DNA of 14,445 bases from CAYGZC01 sp964354225 (GCA_964354225.1 CAYGZC010000105.1:1-14445); one strand, 5' to 3'; positions 6,501-14,172 are shown, numbered from the stretch's first letter. The notes: a model not told the origin generated them from the letters alone. A program made the numbers and translations.

Positions 6501-9500
6501 AAGCGACGGCTGTTTTACAATATGGTTCACCAAACGGCACTGTCAGCCCGATAAGTGGTTGTTCATTTACAAACACCGAAATTTATATTGCACAAGCTGT
6601 AGGATCCAGTCATACTATCGCTGTATCAGATAATACGTACGATGGTGTTGATCCTTCCAATGCAACATTCACACAATTAGCTGTTATTGAAGATAAAATT
6701 ATCCACAAAATGGATGATAATGGGGTGGGATTAATTACTTTTCGTTTGGAGATTGTAGTAGCAACTCCTAACAACCTTGGAATTCAACAGGGTATTAATG
6801 TAGCATCACCGGATGATAGTGTTATTGTTGCGGCGGGGACGTACACAGAAAATGTTAACATTAATAAGAAAGTAACTCTTCAAGGTGCCGGAAGCGGAAG
6901 TGATCCTGCCTCCAATACGATCATCACCAATAGTGCAAATGGGAGAGTTGTTCTCCTAACTGCCTCAGGAACTTCGATGGTATCGCCTGTCTTGCTGCAG
7001 AATTTCCGGATTGTGCCGGTTGGAATCAATGGACTGGAGGTGACGAATGCAACCACCGTCTCGTACGTCAAACTGGAGAATGTCTTTGTGGTTGGTCCGT
7101 TGCCGCGGACGATCGAGAATGAGAATGGGTTCAAGATCGCAACAGATGGAAACCTGATGCACGTGATCATGAATAACTGCTCGTTCCAATACTGCGACTA
7201 CGGCTGGTACTTCGCGAAGCATGGAGATTGGGGACCAGGAGGGAGCAACGTAGTTGACGTGACAGTGACGAATACGACCTTCCTAAACAATGATTACAAA
7301 GGTATCTATGTTGAGAAGCTCTCCGATGCTACCTTTACAGACGTAGTTTTCTCGAGTAATGGATCCAGCTCCTTCTGGAACGATACATGGAACAGCGGGG
7401 CAGATATCAATTTGAAGGGCATGGAGTTATACCAGAACCTCGTCTTTAACAATCTTACTGTTACGAACAACGGATTGACCTTCAAAGAGGGTGCGGGGAT
7501 GATGATCAAAGCGCGAGGGACGGGAGCCGATAACGGAGGTAGTGGAGATTATGCGCTGCATCCTGCCACACTCAACAACGTGACAATTAACGGTGGAACA
7601 TTTACAGGCAACGAACGCGGAGTTCGATTTGGTGAACCTGGCAAAGGCAACACAACCCCGACAAATGTCGCCATCCATAACGCCACTATCTCTGGAAACA
7701 ACAAAACCTATTCTGGTACTGATGGGTCAGCCTATGGTGGAGTTGTTAACCAGACTACGGCGATGACCGATGCAATGCGGAACTGGTGGGGACATGCAAG
7801 CGGTCCCGCTGATCCCAAACCGTTGCCTAATACTCCAGACTACAACAACCCAACCGGTCTTGGAGATTCTGCTACCAGTTACGTCGATTACAAACCGTGG
7901 TACATTAATCCATCGATGGATAGTCTTTCTACGGATACCATCTGGGCATCAAAGATTGGCAATGGTACCATCACTCCATCCGGATCGGTGAGTGTGAATT
8001 ATGGGGGGAATCAAACGTTCACGATTGCGCCGACCTTAGGACATCACATCGACAGTGTTGTTGTAGATGGTCTGAATCAAGGTGCTATATCCAGTTATCC
8101 ATTCACTAATGTTACTTTAAACCATACCATAATCGCGTATTTCTCGATAAATACTTTTACCATCGATGCGTCAAAGATTGGCAATGGTACCATCACCCCA
8201 TCAGGATCGGTGGGTGTGAATTATGGAGGGAATCAAACGTTTACGATTGCGCCGACCTTAGGACATCACATCGACAGTGTTGTTGTAGATGGTGTGAATC
8301 AAGGTGCTATACCCAGTTATCCATTCACTAATGTTACTTTGAACCATACCATAATCGCATACTTCTCGATTAATACATACACATTGAATGTCACGATTCT
8401 TGGTAGTGGTACTGTTACAAAGATTCCAGATCAGACTACTTATGATCATGGAAGCGGTGTGCAATTGAGTGCAACACCTTTAAATCTTAGTTGGAAGTTT
8501 GTTAAATGGACGGGCGATATTAATTCTAATTCCAATCCGATAACTATCGCGATGGATGTAAATAAAAATATCACTGCAACTTTTGATCGCGATTCTGCTT
8601 ATTTGGTAATGTACCGTAGCTTCATGCCCGAAAGCATCGCCCTTGATAGAAACAATAAAGGTGTGCTCAACAGATACGTTCAGAGAATTCCCGATAAAGT
8701 GGAATTCTCTGCTAAGTTCACCAATCAAACGGGTAAAAAAGCGTATTTCCTGAGAATAAATTTCCGTGTTCCAATCTATCGCAACGATCCAGTATTCCCA
8801 TTGATAATAAACCCTTCTCCAACAACAATGACTATTGGATCCACCAACAAGCAAATCGACCTGACTTGGGCAGATAGTATAAATAATGGTGGTATTGTAA
8901 CGATATCTGGCTGGGGAAGAAAGGGGAAGCCACAAACAGCAAGTTATTTCTTCAGAAAAGCAAATTCCTCAATCGATGTAACCCTACCCGCAGAATTTGC
9001 AATGAACCAGCTTCACTATCCAATGCCAAACCGAGTGAATGCACTACTTGAGACGTTCAATGGATATGGAATTAATGGTTTTATTGTTGGTAAGGATCGC
9101 AAGTTGGGTCTTGTTGATAGCTCCAAATATTATGGGTGGTTCCAGACACTGAAATATACAGATGTATTGAAAACACTTATTGTGAAACAAAACATGCAGA
9201 TGCATTATCAAACTGCACGTGGCTTCGATGAATTCATTAATGGACGGAAGATAGTAAGGAAGCAAAAATTATTACTGCCAACAAGATACAATAATGTACT
9301 TCTTGCCGATATGATTGCGTTAAGGACGAATATTACTGCGAGCGATCTGGGAATAACGCCCCGCGGCTTGGGTGATTTGATTTATGATGACGGCACGAAC
9401 AATCCGTTGAATGATAATACGGTGAGAGAAATTGCCGCATATGTTGATGCGATAATGATGGGCCAATACATTAAATCATCCAGTAGTAGAGTATTCGCTC

Positions 9501-10006
9501 CAACGAGTGTATTTGTTAATCTCTCTCAAACCATTCAACAAATAAACCGAGCGTTTGAGGGTAAACTTGATACAACGCACTTTGTAAACAGCTTGGTTTT
9601 TACAGGTGTTAAACAGTTAATCGATGTTTCATATTTGAGGGCAAATCCAAGCGCTATTCCTCCTATGATTATCCCGATGGAGAATATTGTTCCGCAGATA
9701 CCAACTGCTTACGAATTGTATCAAAACTATCCGAATCCTTTCAATCCATCGACAACGATTCAATTTGATTTACCGGAAGAGGCTATGGTAACGATGAAGA
9801 TTTACAATTTGCTAGGACAAGAAGTCGCAACACTTCTTGACCACCAGATGATGGACTACGGTGTGCAGGAAGTGGAGTTTGATGCAAGCGCATTACCGTC
9901 AGGTGTGTACTTCTACCGTTTGATTGCAAACGGTGTGGGCGATGATGAAGAAGGAGTTGTTGGTCAGACGTACACGAGCGTGAGGAAGATGATGCTGCTA
10001 AAGTAA
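3566..10006 (+). CDS. Giant T9SS-exported beta-helix protein with InlB-like repeats
   Basis: The product is 2146 residues. The ATG at 3566 has GGAGG at 3554-3558. Residues 1-23 are a signal peptide (cleavage VKA|A). Residues ~25-210 are a beta-rich module of unknown family. Four right-handed beta-helix modules follow, each opening with a NosD/pectin-lyase-like I(Q/K)xAI...GDxVxVxxGTYxExVxIxKxxxLxGxG block, near residues 226, 489, 765 and 1073. The last ends in NWWGHASGPADP...YVDYKPW near 1405-1450. Three InlB-like B repeats (IGNGTITPSGS..VNYGG...) start at 1462, 1536 and 1609. Residues ~1675-2045 are unrecognised. Residues 2046-2146 are a type A T9SS sorting domain (YELYQNYPNPFNPSTTIQF...LPSGVYFYRL...KMMLLK). 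The protein should cross the inner membrane by Sec and the outer membrane by T9SS, and be anchored or released at the surface. Beta-helix folds often bind or cleave polysaccharide, but no catalytic residues can be assigned, so an adhesin or matrix role is equally possible. Confidence 0.93.
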   Translation: MKTFLQILFLVAVITCLTFEVKAAGPTVSIGYDSAAIFKGGVRLKSFNNGPGGEIYLGKPDLGIGANRVEIDFYPTGQWQPSNHFKFEYTPTGTNNLKVTVNANNQYILMYNLGDANILNYLQIDVVGRQVGTTVDFNNVTLNSNALGNFSGTGWQTWQVKELDFTSGFTVEGDLLLSGNQPGGETNKLQLSVGYAPPTIVWVSPTYTSGGTNDGHTWHFDAFDNIKEAIDSVAPGGTVNVGDGTYNEDVIINKGLNLFSQNGRTTTIVNGQTTGWGGGALRINSSNVTVGGAGKGFAFNGKAGGTSVISFACYVSGARDIIWIEENKFVAAPKDPGNNETHALLTDGGQTNQTYKNNIFDGLSTPRFLVYVNGWADVKVASTNIDFIDNTFVSTEGGLSLSSSGGEISGNYFQGMAGIGLSQYSTNTITGNFFQGVGNEVSLNDTSGVNIDDVLNNNLFVKKVVVKNATGYRYESYPWGYYAIVRGNIQGAIDAASAGDSVLVSAGTYNEALLINKANLSIIGSGESSTTVDLSGKPGDNQSGIMVYSNNVTLKNFKVTSDGVAPPASPRYGIKYSLVTGGTVQYLTIQGLYRSGLDIPGASGMTIDHITAISNGGNGLGLRDLNNSTVSNITTNNNGWGGMRMQSWTGPITGVVISGTNSFGEGTNPNMSAMFLEQGNVNPAGPPFPITYGYTSGDVRIQSSDFAFILSGNDNEAPQYQRIHFYRTLPQAMAAAAGSPPHITTGRYVRDLSNGYFYVAPPLKIQDAVNAAGNGDIIDVTAGTYNETVQIGKAITLSGAGKTQTIVQPTVGLSTGVGHKYDPNMTVAMFVNNTTGVTIKDMTIDGNDLGLNAVLFWNASSGNLQNVKVMRPSAFSGMQTGQGLAVDATAPASTNLTVDNCEFEQWNKNAIDIINGNSGTTNGGNITFSVTGGTFTGRGNTAANAQNCIVIWEQAGGTINGSIQNASFADVNYTPTSNEATAVLQYGSPNGTVSPISGCSFTNTEIYIAQAVGSSHTIAVSDNTYDGVDPSNATFTQLAVIEDKIIHKMDDNGVGLITFRLEIVVATPNNLGIQQGINVASPDDSVIVAAGTYTENVNINKKVTLQGAGSGSDPASNTIITNSANGRVVLLTASGTSMVSPVLLQNFRIVPVGINGLEVTNATTVSYVKLENVFVVGPLPRTIENENGFKIATDGNLMHVIMNNCSFQYCDYGWYFAKHGDWGPGGSNVVDVTVTNTTFLNNDYKGIYVEKLSDATFTDVVFSSNGSSSFWNDTWNSGADINLKGMELYQNLVFNNLTVTNNGLTFKEGAGMMIKARGTGADNGGSGDYALHPATLNNVTINGGTFTGNERGVRFGEPGKGNTTPTNVAIHNATISGNNKTYSGTDGSAYGGVVNQTTAMTDAMRNWWGHASGPADPKPLPNTPDYNNPTGLGDSATSYVDYKPWYINPSMDSLSTDTIWASKIGNGTITPSGSVSVNYGGNQTFTIAPTLGHHIDSVVVDGLNQGAISSYPFTNVTLNHTIIAYFSINTFTIDASKIGNGTITPSGSVGVNYGGNQTFTIAPTLGHHIDSVVVDGVNQGAIPSYPFTNVTLNHTIIAYFSINTYTLNVTILGSGTVTKIPDQTTYDHGSGVQLSATPLNLSWKFVKWTGDINSNSNPITIAMDVNKNITATFDRDSAYLVMYRSFMPESIALDRNNKGVLNRYVQRIPDKVEFSAKFTNQTGKKAYFLRINFRVPIYRNDPVFPLIINPSPTTMTIGSTNKQIDLTWADSINNGGIVTISGWGRKGKPQTASYFFRKANSSIDVTLPAEFAMNQLHYPMPNRVNALLETFNGYGINGFIVGKDRKLGLVDSSKYYGWFQTLKYTDVLKTLIVKQNMQMHYQTARGFDEFINGRKIVRKQKLLLPTRYNNVLLADMIALRTNITASDLGITPRGLGDLIYDDGTNNPLNDNTVREIAAYVDAIMMGQYIKSSSSRVFAPTSVFVNLSQTIQQINRAFEGKLDTTHFVNSLVFTGVKQLIDVSYLRANPSAIPPMIIPMENIVPQIPTAYELYQNYPNPFNPSTTIQFDLPEEAMVTMKIYNLLGQEVATLLDHQMMDYGVQEVEFDASALPSGVYFYRLIANGVGDDEEGVVGQTYTSVRKMMLLK
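7949..8392 (+). repeat. Tandem 222-nt coding repeat (two copies)
   Basis: 7949-8170 and 8171-8392 are two copies of a 74-codon unit inside the giant gene. Over the first ~205 nt they differ at about 11 positions (roughly 95% identical), then they diverge. They encode the first two InlB-like B repeats. The third B repeat (from ~8390) is clearly older and only similar at protein level. Confidence 0.92.
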
Positions 10007-10036
10007 AGACCTCTGTTCTTTCAAGTACAGAAAATA

Positions 10037-10073
10037 AATACCCCAGCTTGCAGTGCAGGTTGGGGTATTTTAT
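10037..10073 (+). terminator. Intrinsic terminator of the secreted-protein operon
   Basis: AATACCCCAGCTTG(10037-10050) pairs with CAGGTTGGGGTATT(10056-10069): 14 pairs with two G-U, a 5-nt loop and a T run. It begins 31 nt after the stop of the giant gene. Confidence 0.92.
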
Positions 10074-10272
10074 GGCATATCTGGCATTACTGGGCATACT
10101 CACACTTGCAATGTGCGTGGAGATCGGAGATTCGATACTTGGATTATTAGGATACCATTGAAATACCATGTACATTGAATGTAGTTATATGAGTCAGAGA
10201 CATTTTCCGTTAAGCTCTCCTTCAAAAACGCGTCACCATGTGTTCAATAACACAGAAATTGGAGATCAAAAA

Positions 10273-10452
10273 ATGATCCAACTAGCCGATCAATGGAAAT
10301 TTTATCAAGACAAGGATGGTCAATGGCAATGGCGGAAGTTCATCGCCAATAAAGTAGTGGCTGTTTCTTTCGATGGTTTTCCATCACGCAAGGAATGTAT
10401 TTGGAATGCCGGACAGAGGGGCTATATTGCTCCTCCCCAAAAGGTAAAGTGA
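10273..10452 (+). CDS. YegP/DUF1508-like mini-protein
   Basis: The product has 59 residues and resembles one copy of the DUF1508 (YegP/UPF0339) module: WKFYQDKDGQWQWRKF followed by a strand, VVAVSFDGFPSRKECIWNAGQ and a final GYI. The usual family pattern is (W/F)xFYxDxxGxWRWRxxAxNGxxVAxSxEGYxxKxxCxxxI; here SFDGF replaces the common SSEGY. The family is small, soluble and of unknown function. The start at 10273 is chosen because GGAG at 10261-10264 lies eight bases ahead and the domain begins just after it; the frame is open further upstream to 10168, but that part has no family similarity. No promoter is clear in 10076-10272, and I see no other feature there. Confidence 0.8.
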   Translation: MIQLADQWKFYQDKDGQWQWRKFIANKVVAVSFDGFPSRKECIWNAGQRGYIAPPQKVK

Positions 10453-10529
10453 ATCGCACATATTATCCATGTAAATATCTCCGCCTGATTGTGTGGATTA
10501 GCAAAGTAGGAGAAACGAGTAGGACAGAG

Positions 10530-10565
10530 CCCGCCAGAGGTCGATGACTCGAATCGTCGAGCGGG
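10530..10565. other. GC-rich imperfect hairpin in intergenic DNA
   Basis: CCCGC(10530-10534) pairs with GCGGG(10561-10565) and CGATGA(10542-10547) with TCGTCG(10554-10559) around a CTCGAA loop, with a seven-base asymmetric internal loop. It stands out from the AT-rich surroundings. The GGGTA of its right arm can also pair with TACCC at 10577-10581. It is not a tRNA, as no cloverleaf can be drawn. Its role is unknown. Confidence 0.3.
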
Positions 10566-10617
10566 TAAACATTAGCTACCCTTCTAATAGTTTAATCTGA
10601 ATTATACAGCTTCAGAT

Positions 10618-10652
10618 AAAAAAATCCCGTCCTCTTTCGAGAACAGGATTTT
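10618..10652 (-). terminator. Intrinsic terminator of the cold-shock gene (minus strand)
   Basis: On the minus strand GGATTTT/AAAATCC (10646-10652 with 10621-10627) closes a stem with inner GT/AC and CTC/GAG pairs, a TTTC loop and a seven-T tail. It lies ~20 nt after the cold-shock stop codon. A 49-nt copy lies at 2613-2661. Confidence 0.88.
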
Positions 10653-10671
10653 CTTTTTGCTTAAAAAAGTT

Positions 10672-10875
10672 TTATTGAACTTTTGAAACGTTCGCCGCTT
10701 GTAATCCTTTCGGACCGTTCTCGATTTCAAATTCAACCTGATCGCCTTCGTTCAGCGACTTATATCCATCGCCGGCGATTGCTTTGAAGTGTACGAATAC
10801 ATCTTCGCCGCTTTGTCGTGAAATGAAACCATAACCTTTGGCTCCGTTGAACCATTTTACTGTACCCTTTTCCAT
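10672..10875 (-). CDS. Cold-shock domain protein (CspA family)
   Basis: The product has 67 residues, the normal length for this family, and is a single five-stranded cold-shock domain that binds single-stranded RNA and DNA. The first strand is GTVKWFNGAKGYGFI with the RNP1 motif KGYGFI, then RNP2 VFVHF, then the LNEGDQVEFEIENGPKGLQAANV ending typical of CspA/CspC/CspE. It acts as an RNA chaperone in the cytoplasm. AAGGA at 10884-10888 lies eight bases upstream of the ATG at 10875. It is monocistronic, with its own terminator, and divergent from the nitrilase gene. The 5' side holds several hairpins, which fits leader-based control known for cspA, but induction cannot be read from the sequence. 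Confidence 0.96.
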   Translation of the reverse strand: MEKGTVKWFNGAKGYGFISRQSGEDVFVHFKAIAGDGYKSLNEGDQVEFEIENGPKGLQAANVSKVQ

Positions 10876-11305
10876 GGTACTTATCCTTTCTTATCCGCCT
10901 GAGACGGACATTAATTTGGTGTTATCCCGTTTAGCTGGGACTGTTGTACGCCGAGACTTGGTGCTCTTAAAACATAAAATCGCTGTTCATGGCTTTCACA
11001 ACACCATTCGCAGCGATTCAAACTTGCTGGCGACTTTCACCAAAAAAGGATGTTACGGTACATCAGCACAATCTTAAAAGCGTGGCATCATAGCTTTATA
11101 GCCGAAATGCCATCCCTTTTCCGAAGGTACGAAGTACTACTTCGTAGAATACTTCGTGTCGGGAAAACAACGGTGTACTGTTATTTGCATTTCCAAGATA
11201 ATCATTCCATAAACCAATAGCAATATCTATAAAAAACAAATTTCGATGAAAATGTTTGAAAATCCTTAAAATAACTTGTATTTTATCAAAAGAAAGGAAA
11301 ACCAT
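10876..11305. other. Divergent intergenic region with multiple hairpins
   Basis: This ~430-nt region between the cold-shock gene (minus) and the nitrilase gene (plus) has no credible gene; the plus-strand frame 10838-11077 is antisense to csp with no support. Inverted repeats are frequent: CCGCC/GGCGG-type arms next to the csp ribosome site (~10896-10910), AATCGCTG(10978-10985) with CAGCGATT(11011-11018), TGGCAT(11083-11088) with ATGCCA(11107-11112), and the larger repeat at 11117-11166. The part next to csp could be a long structured csp leader. I could not place a confident promoter for either gene. Confidence 0.5.
11117..11166. repeat. 50-nt imperfect inverted repeat with nested palindrome
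   Basis: The outer arms are TTTTCCGA(11117-11124) with TCGGGAAAA(11158-11166, one bulge). The next layer is ACGAAGTA(11129-11136) with TACTTCGT(11150-11157). A competing perfect palindrome TACGAAGTA-C-TACTTCGTA occupies 11128-11146. The motif TACTTCGT thus occurs twice, plus once inverted. It may be a structured element of the csp leader, a protein-binding site or a small palindromic repeat. Confidence 0.6.
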
Positions 11306-12088
11306 ATGCGTACCGCAGTTGTTCAAACAAATCCGGTTTTTAGTGAAGTCGAATTAAATATCAACACAGCATTATCAATGATGGAAAATGTTGATGCCGA
11401 TCTTTATATCCTTACGGAACTGTTCAACACTGGATATAATTTTATTGATGAAAAAGAAGTTACCCGGTTAGCAGAAACATCCTCAGGTAAAACATTTCAG
11501 ATGATGGCAAAGTTTGCCCGAAAGAAATCGCGCTATGTTGTTTATGGATTTGTCGAGGATGCCGGCAAGCTTTACAACTCATGTGCATTAGTCGGACCGC
11601 AAGGTTTGGTTGGTTTGTATCGAAAGGTGCATTTATTTTACAGAGAAAAACTTTTTTTCACCGCAGGCAATCTTGGCTTTCCCATTTTCGATCTTCCTAT
11701 CGGGAAAATTGGCATTATGATTTGCTTCGATTGGATTTATCCTGAAGCTGCTCGAACGCTTGCGCTTAAAGGTGCCCAGCTTATTGCACATCCTTCTAAT
11801 CTTGTTCTTCCCTACTGCCCCGACGCGATGATAACAAGATGCTTGGAGAACCGGGTTTTTACGGTTACCGCTGATAGAGTTGGTATTGAAGATCGCGGCG
11901 GCATAAATTTAAAGTTTATCGGGACAAGTGAAATTGTTTCGCCGCGCGGAGAAATCCTTGTTCGAATGAGTTCTGATAAGCCCGGTATTGAAGTTGCTGA
12001 AGTCGATCTTTCGCTGGCGGATAACAAGTTTGCTACGGAATACAATAACCTACTTGAAGACAGGAAACCTCAATACTATTCGACTTGA
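11306..12088 (+). CDS. Carbon-nitrogen hydrolase (nitrilase superfamily)
   Basis: The product has 260 residues, the normal length for a single-domain nitrilase-superfamily amidase. All three catalytic residues are present: Glu38 in TELFNTGY, Lys107 in YRKVHLF and Cys140 in GIMICFDWIYPEAAR. The family hydrolyses C-N bonds of amides or nitriles through a cysteine thioester, usually as a cytoplasmic multimer. The sequence does not reveal the substrate; omega-amidase-like, N-carbamoyl or general amidase activities are all possible. ATG 11306 is chosen because AAAGGA at 11293-11298 lies seven bases upstream and the fold starts at once (MRTAVVQTNP); the ten extra upstream codons would include the ribosome site. 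The next gene begins 79 nt later and may be co-transcribed. Confidence 0.93.
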   Translation: MRTAVVQTNPVFSEVELNINTALSMMENVDADLYILTELFNTGYNFIDEKEVTRLAETSSGKTFQMMAKFARKKSRYVVYGFVEDAGKLYNSCALVGPQGLVGLYRKVHLFYREKLFFTAGNLGFPIFDLPIGKIGIMICFDWIYPEAARTLALKGAQLIAHPSNLVLPYCPDAMITRCLENRVFTVTADRVGIEDRGGINLKFIGTSEIVSPRGEILVRMSSDKPGIEVAEVDLSLADNKFATEYNNLLEDRKPQYYST

Positions 12089-12167
12089 CTTTCTTAAAAT
12101 TCTTTCGTAACATCTTGCCGAGTTGAATCTCTAATTAACTGTTTTAACAACATTTTTTGGAGTATAT

Positions 12168-12599
12168 ATGAATAAAAAATTGTGGATTGGGTTCATCGTA
12201 ATCTTTATCGCGATGGCAGTGTTGAATATGATCATTCACGGTTTTATTCTATCTTCTACGTATCAAACCGATGAGGTTAGTAAGATCATGCGGCCCGCGT
12301 CTGAAATGAACAGCATGATGTGGATTTATTATGTTGTTTATATTATTCAGGCGTTCTTTTTTACTTTCTTTTTTTCGAAAGGATATGAAGGGAAAGGAAT
12401 AATGGAAGGAGTACGGTATGGATTATACATGGGACTTCTGATGGCAACACCCATGGCGTATGCCTCTTACGCAATGTATCCGATGCCCTATTCGTTGGCT
12501 TTGCAATGGTTTATTTACGGCATAATCCAGTACATCATTCTTGGTGTAATAATTGCGCTGGTTTACAAAAATAAACCGGCAGCAACACCCGCTCCGTAA
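12168..12599 (+). CDS. Small four-helix integral membrane protein, unknown function
   Basis: The product has 143 residues with about four hydrophobic segments near residues 5-27, 50-71, 84-104 and 111-135. A soluble loop (SSTYQTDEVSKIMRPASEM) follows helix 1, and a short Ala/Pro tail ends the protein. The pattern IHG-ILSS-Y between helices 1 and 2, FSKGYEGKG, and MPYSLALQWFIYGIIQ look like conserved blocks of an uncharacterised family; from memory, similar proteins occur in Ignavibacteria-type genomes. GGAG at 12159-12162 is five bases before the ATG. It lies 79 nt after the hydrolase gene and has its own terminator. No function is claimed. Confidence 0.85.
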   Translation: MNKKLWIGFIVIFIAMAVLNMIIHGFILSSTYQTDEVSKIMRPASEMNSMMWIYYVVYIIQAFFFTFFFSKGYEGKGIMEGVRYGLYMGLLMATPMAYASYAMYPMPYSLALQWFIYGIIQYIILGVIIALVYKNKPAATPAP

Positions 12600-12615
12600 T
12601 TTCTAATAAATTCTA

Positions 12616-12656
12616 AAAAGGCGCTCCTCTGGTGCTAAAGAAGGGCGCCTTTTCTT
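12616..12656 (+). terminator. Intrinsic terminator after the membrane-protein gene
   Basis: AAAAGGCGC(12616-12624) pairs with GCGCCTTTT(12645-12653). An imperfect inner CCTCT/AGAAGG extension and T-rich sequence follow. It lies 16 nt after the stop codon. Confidence 0.92.
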
Positions 12657-12683
12657 ATTTTAGGAATGTCAGGTTTACGGATG

Positions 12684-12717
12684 TTGAAAAACATTTTAAG
12701 GATAGAGCTTATGTTTG
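12684..12717 (+). promoter_or_regulatory. Predicted promoter of the GAF-phosphatase gene
   Basis: TATGTTTG(12710-12717) matches the Bacteroidota -7 box TAnnTTTG at every position, with TTG at 12684-12686, 23 bases upstream; this is at the long end of the accepted spacing. It lies after the preceding terminator and leaves a leader of about 75 nt. Confidence 0.45.
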
Positions 12718-12799
12718 TATTTTGTGAAGTTATTCTCTACATTCAATCTACTTAGACCATAAACTATTTTAACGCTGTTCATGTATTGGAGAATATACT

Positions 12800-14083
12800 A
12801 TGGATCAGCTTTCTAATCTACAAGCAGAAAACCTTCGGCTTCGGAAAGCGATTGATGAGCTGTCAATCCTTAATGATTTAGCGCGCGTTATTAGCTCCAC
12901 GATGAGTCTTGATGTCATTATCGAGAATGTCATTAAACGCTCGGTGAAAGCGGTTCACTGCCAGCAAGGCATGATAACGCTGGTTGATGAAGTCTCGCCC
13001 ACCTCGATGTTTACTCTCATTCGTACTATCGATTCAAGCTCCAACCACCAGCAGTTCCATCTTAACCAAAACATTCTAGGATGGATGATGATCAATAAGA
13101 AACCGCTGGTCTCTAATAATTTTCCTACCGATGAAAGATTTTCAGGAGTAAAAATTGAAGGAGATATTCATTCGCTCCTTTGTGTTCCCCTACTTGCTAA
13201 GAATAAATTAATCGGCATCATGGCAGTTTTCAATAAAAAAGAAAAGGGAAAGTTTTTTACTGATGATGACGCTCGGCTTCTGTCTATCGTCGCCGGACAA
13301 TCTGGACAGGTGCTGGAGAATGCACGCCTCTACGAACAGGAACAAAAAAGAATGGCGATGGAAAAGGAGCTTATAGCCGCGCGTGAAGTGCAGATGAACC
13401 TACTGCCGAAGCAACTACCGAACGTATCAAATTTCGATTTTGCTGCGAGAACAATCCCTGCAAAAGAAATCGGCGGTGATTTTTACGACATCATAAAAGT
13501 GGAAAATCTATCTTACGAAATCATTGTCGCTGATGTTGCGGGAAAGGGTTTACCCGCGGCGTTACTTGCAACGCTCGCAAAAGGTATTCTGTGTGCGCAA
13601 GTCATGCAGCACGGCTCTCTTCAAACACAATTAAAACAAAGCAATACCATTCTGCGCAGCAGCATTCCACATAAATCATTCATCACGCTTTTACTTGCCT
13701 ATATCTTACCTGAATCAAGAACTGTCACTATCGCAAATGCCGGACACTGTTACCCGCTACTTTATCATAATGATCGGAGAATTGTGGAGACCTTAACGAT
13801 CAAGGGCATGGCGCTCAATATTTCGGACAATTTGCAGTGTGAGGAACGAACTATCACAATGCAGCCAAACGATTGTCTTGTATTATACAGTGATGGTGTT
13901 GACGACGCTCAGAATATTACACAAGAGTTTTATGGAACCGAACGCATGGTGAATATTATACAATCTTGCGCACAGGATTCTGCTGATGCGATTCTTCAAA
14001 AGATTATTGATGAAATTGAATTTTTTTCAAAAGGTGTTTCGCAATTTGATGATATAACATTGCTCGTTTTAAAAGCACGCTGA
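12800..14083 (+). CDS. GAF-domain PP2C/SpoIIE-type serine phosphatase (RsbU-like)
   Basis: The product has 427 residues. Residues 1-25 are a short coiled coil (LQAENLRLRKAIDEL). Residues ~25-180 are a GAF sensor domain, starting LNDLARVISSTMSLDVIIENVIKRSV and ending FFTDDDARLLSIVAGQSGQVLENARLY. Residues ~181-212 are a helical linker ending in the typical AREVQMNLLPKQLP. The rest is a PPM/SpoIIE phosphatase. Metal-binding acidic residues are in GGDFYD (D227), ADVAGKG (D245), YSDGV (D365) and FDDIT (D417/D418), all intact, so it should be active. Such enzymes dephosphorylate anti-anti-sigma proteins (RsbV/SpoIIAA type) and thereby control a sigma factor or other partner-switch output; the GAF ligand is unknown. 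No anti-sigma or antagonist gene is in view, so its targets are encoded elsewhere. GGAG at 12788-12791 supports the start. Confidence 0.95.
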   Translation: MDQLSNLQAENLRLRKAIDELSILNDLARVISSTMSLDVIIENVIKRSVKAVHCQQGMITLVDEVSPTSMFTLIRTIDSSSNHQQFHLNQNILGWMMINKKPLVSNNFPTDERFSGVKIEGDIHSLLCVPLLAKNKLIGIMAVFNKKEKGKFFTDDDARLLSIVAGQSGQVLENARLYEQEQKRMAMEKELIAAREVQMNLLPKQLPNVSNFDFAARTIPAKEIGGDFYDIIKVENLSYEIIVADVAGKGLPAALLATLAKGILCAQVMQHGSLQTQLKQSNTILRSSIPHKSFITLLLAYILPESRTVTIANAGHCYPLLYHNDRRIVETLTIKGMALNISDNLQCEERTITMQPNDCLVLYSDGVDDAQNITQEFYGTERMVNIIQSCAQDSADAILQKIIDEIEFFSKGVSQFDDITLLVLKAR

Positions 14084-14172
14084 TAAGTTTATTAAAACAT
14101 TGAGTCATTAAATCAATGTTTAAATTAATTAATCGATCAATTCTTAGTCCATTAAAACTGAAAGGTCAAAAC

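Noticed and set aside
3890..9265. Many minus-strand open frames antisense to the giant gene
   Set aside because: They follow from the codon composition of the long plus-strand gene and have neither ribosome sites nor motifs.
10168..10272. Upstream extension of the DUF1508-like protein
   Set aside because: The extra 35 codons show no family similarity, and the ribosome site at 10261-10264 serves ATG 10273.
10530..10565. tRNA-like gene (CTCGAAT resembling a T loop)
   Set aside because: No anticodon arm, D arm or acceptor stem can be drawn around it.
11253..11290. TTTG-N20-TATTTTAT as a nitrilase promoter
   Set aside because: The -7 box has two mismatches and would place the start inside the ribosome site, so I did not list it.
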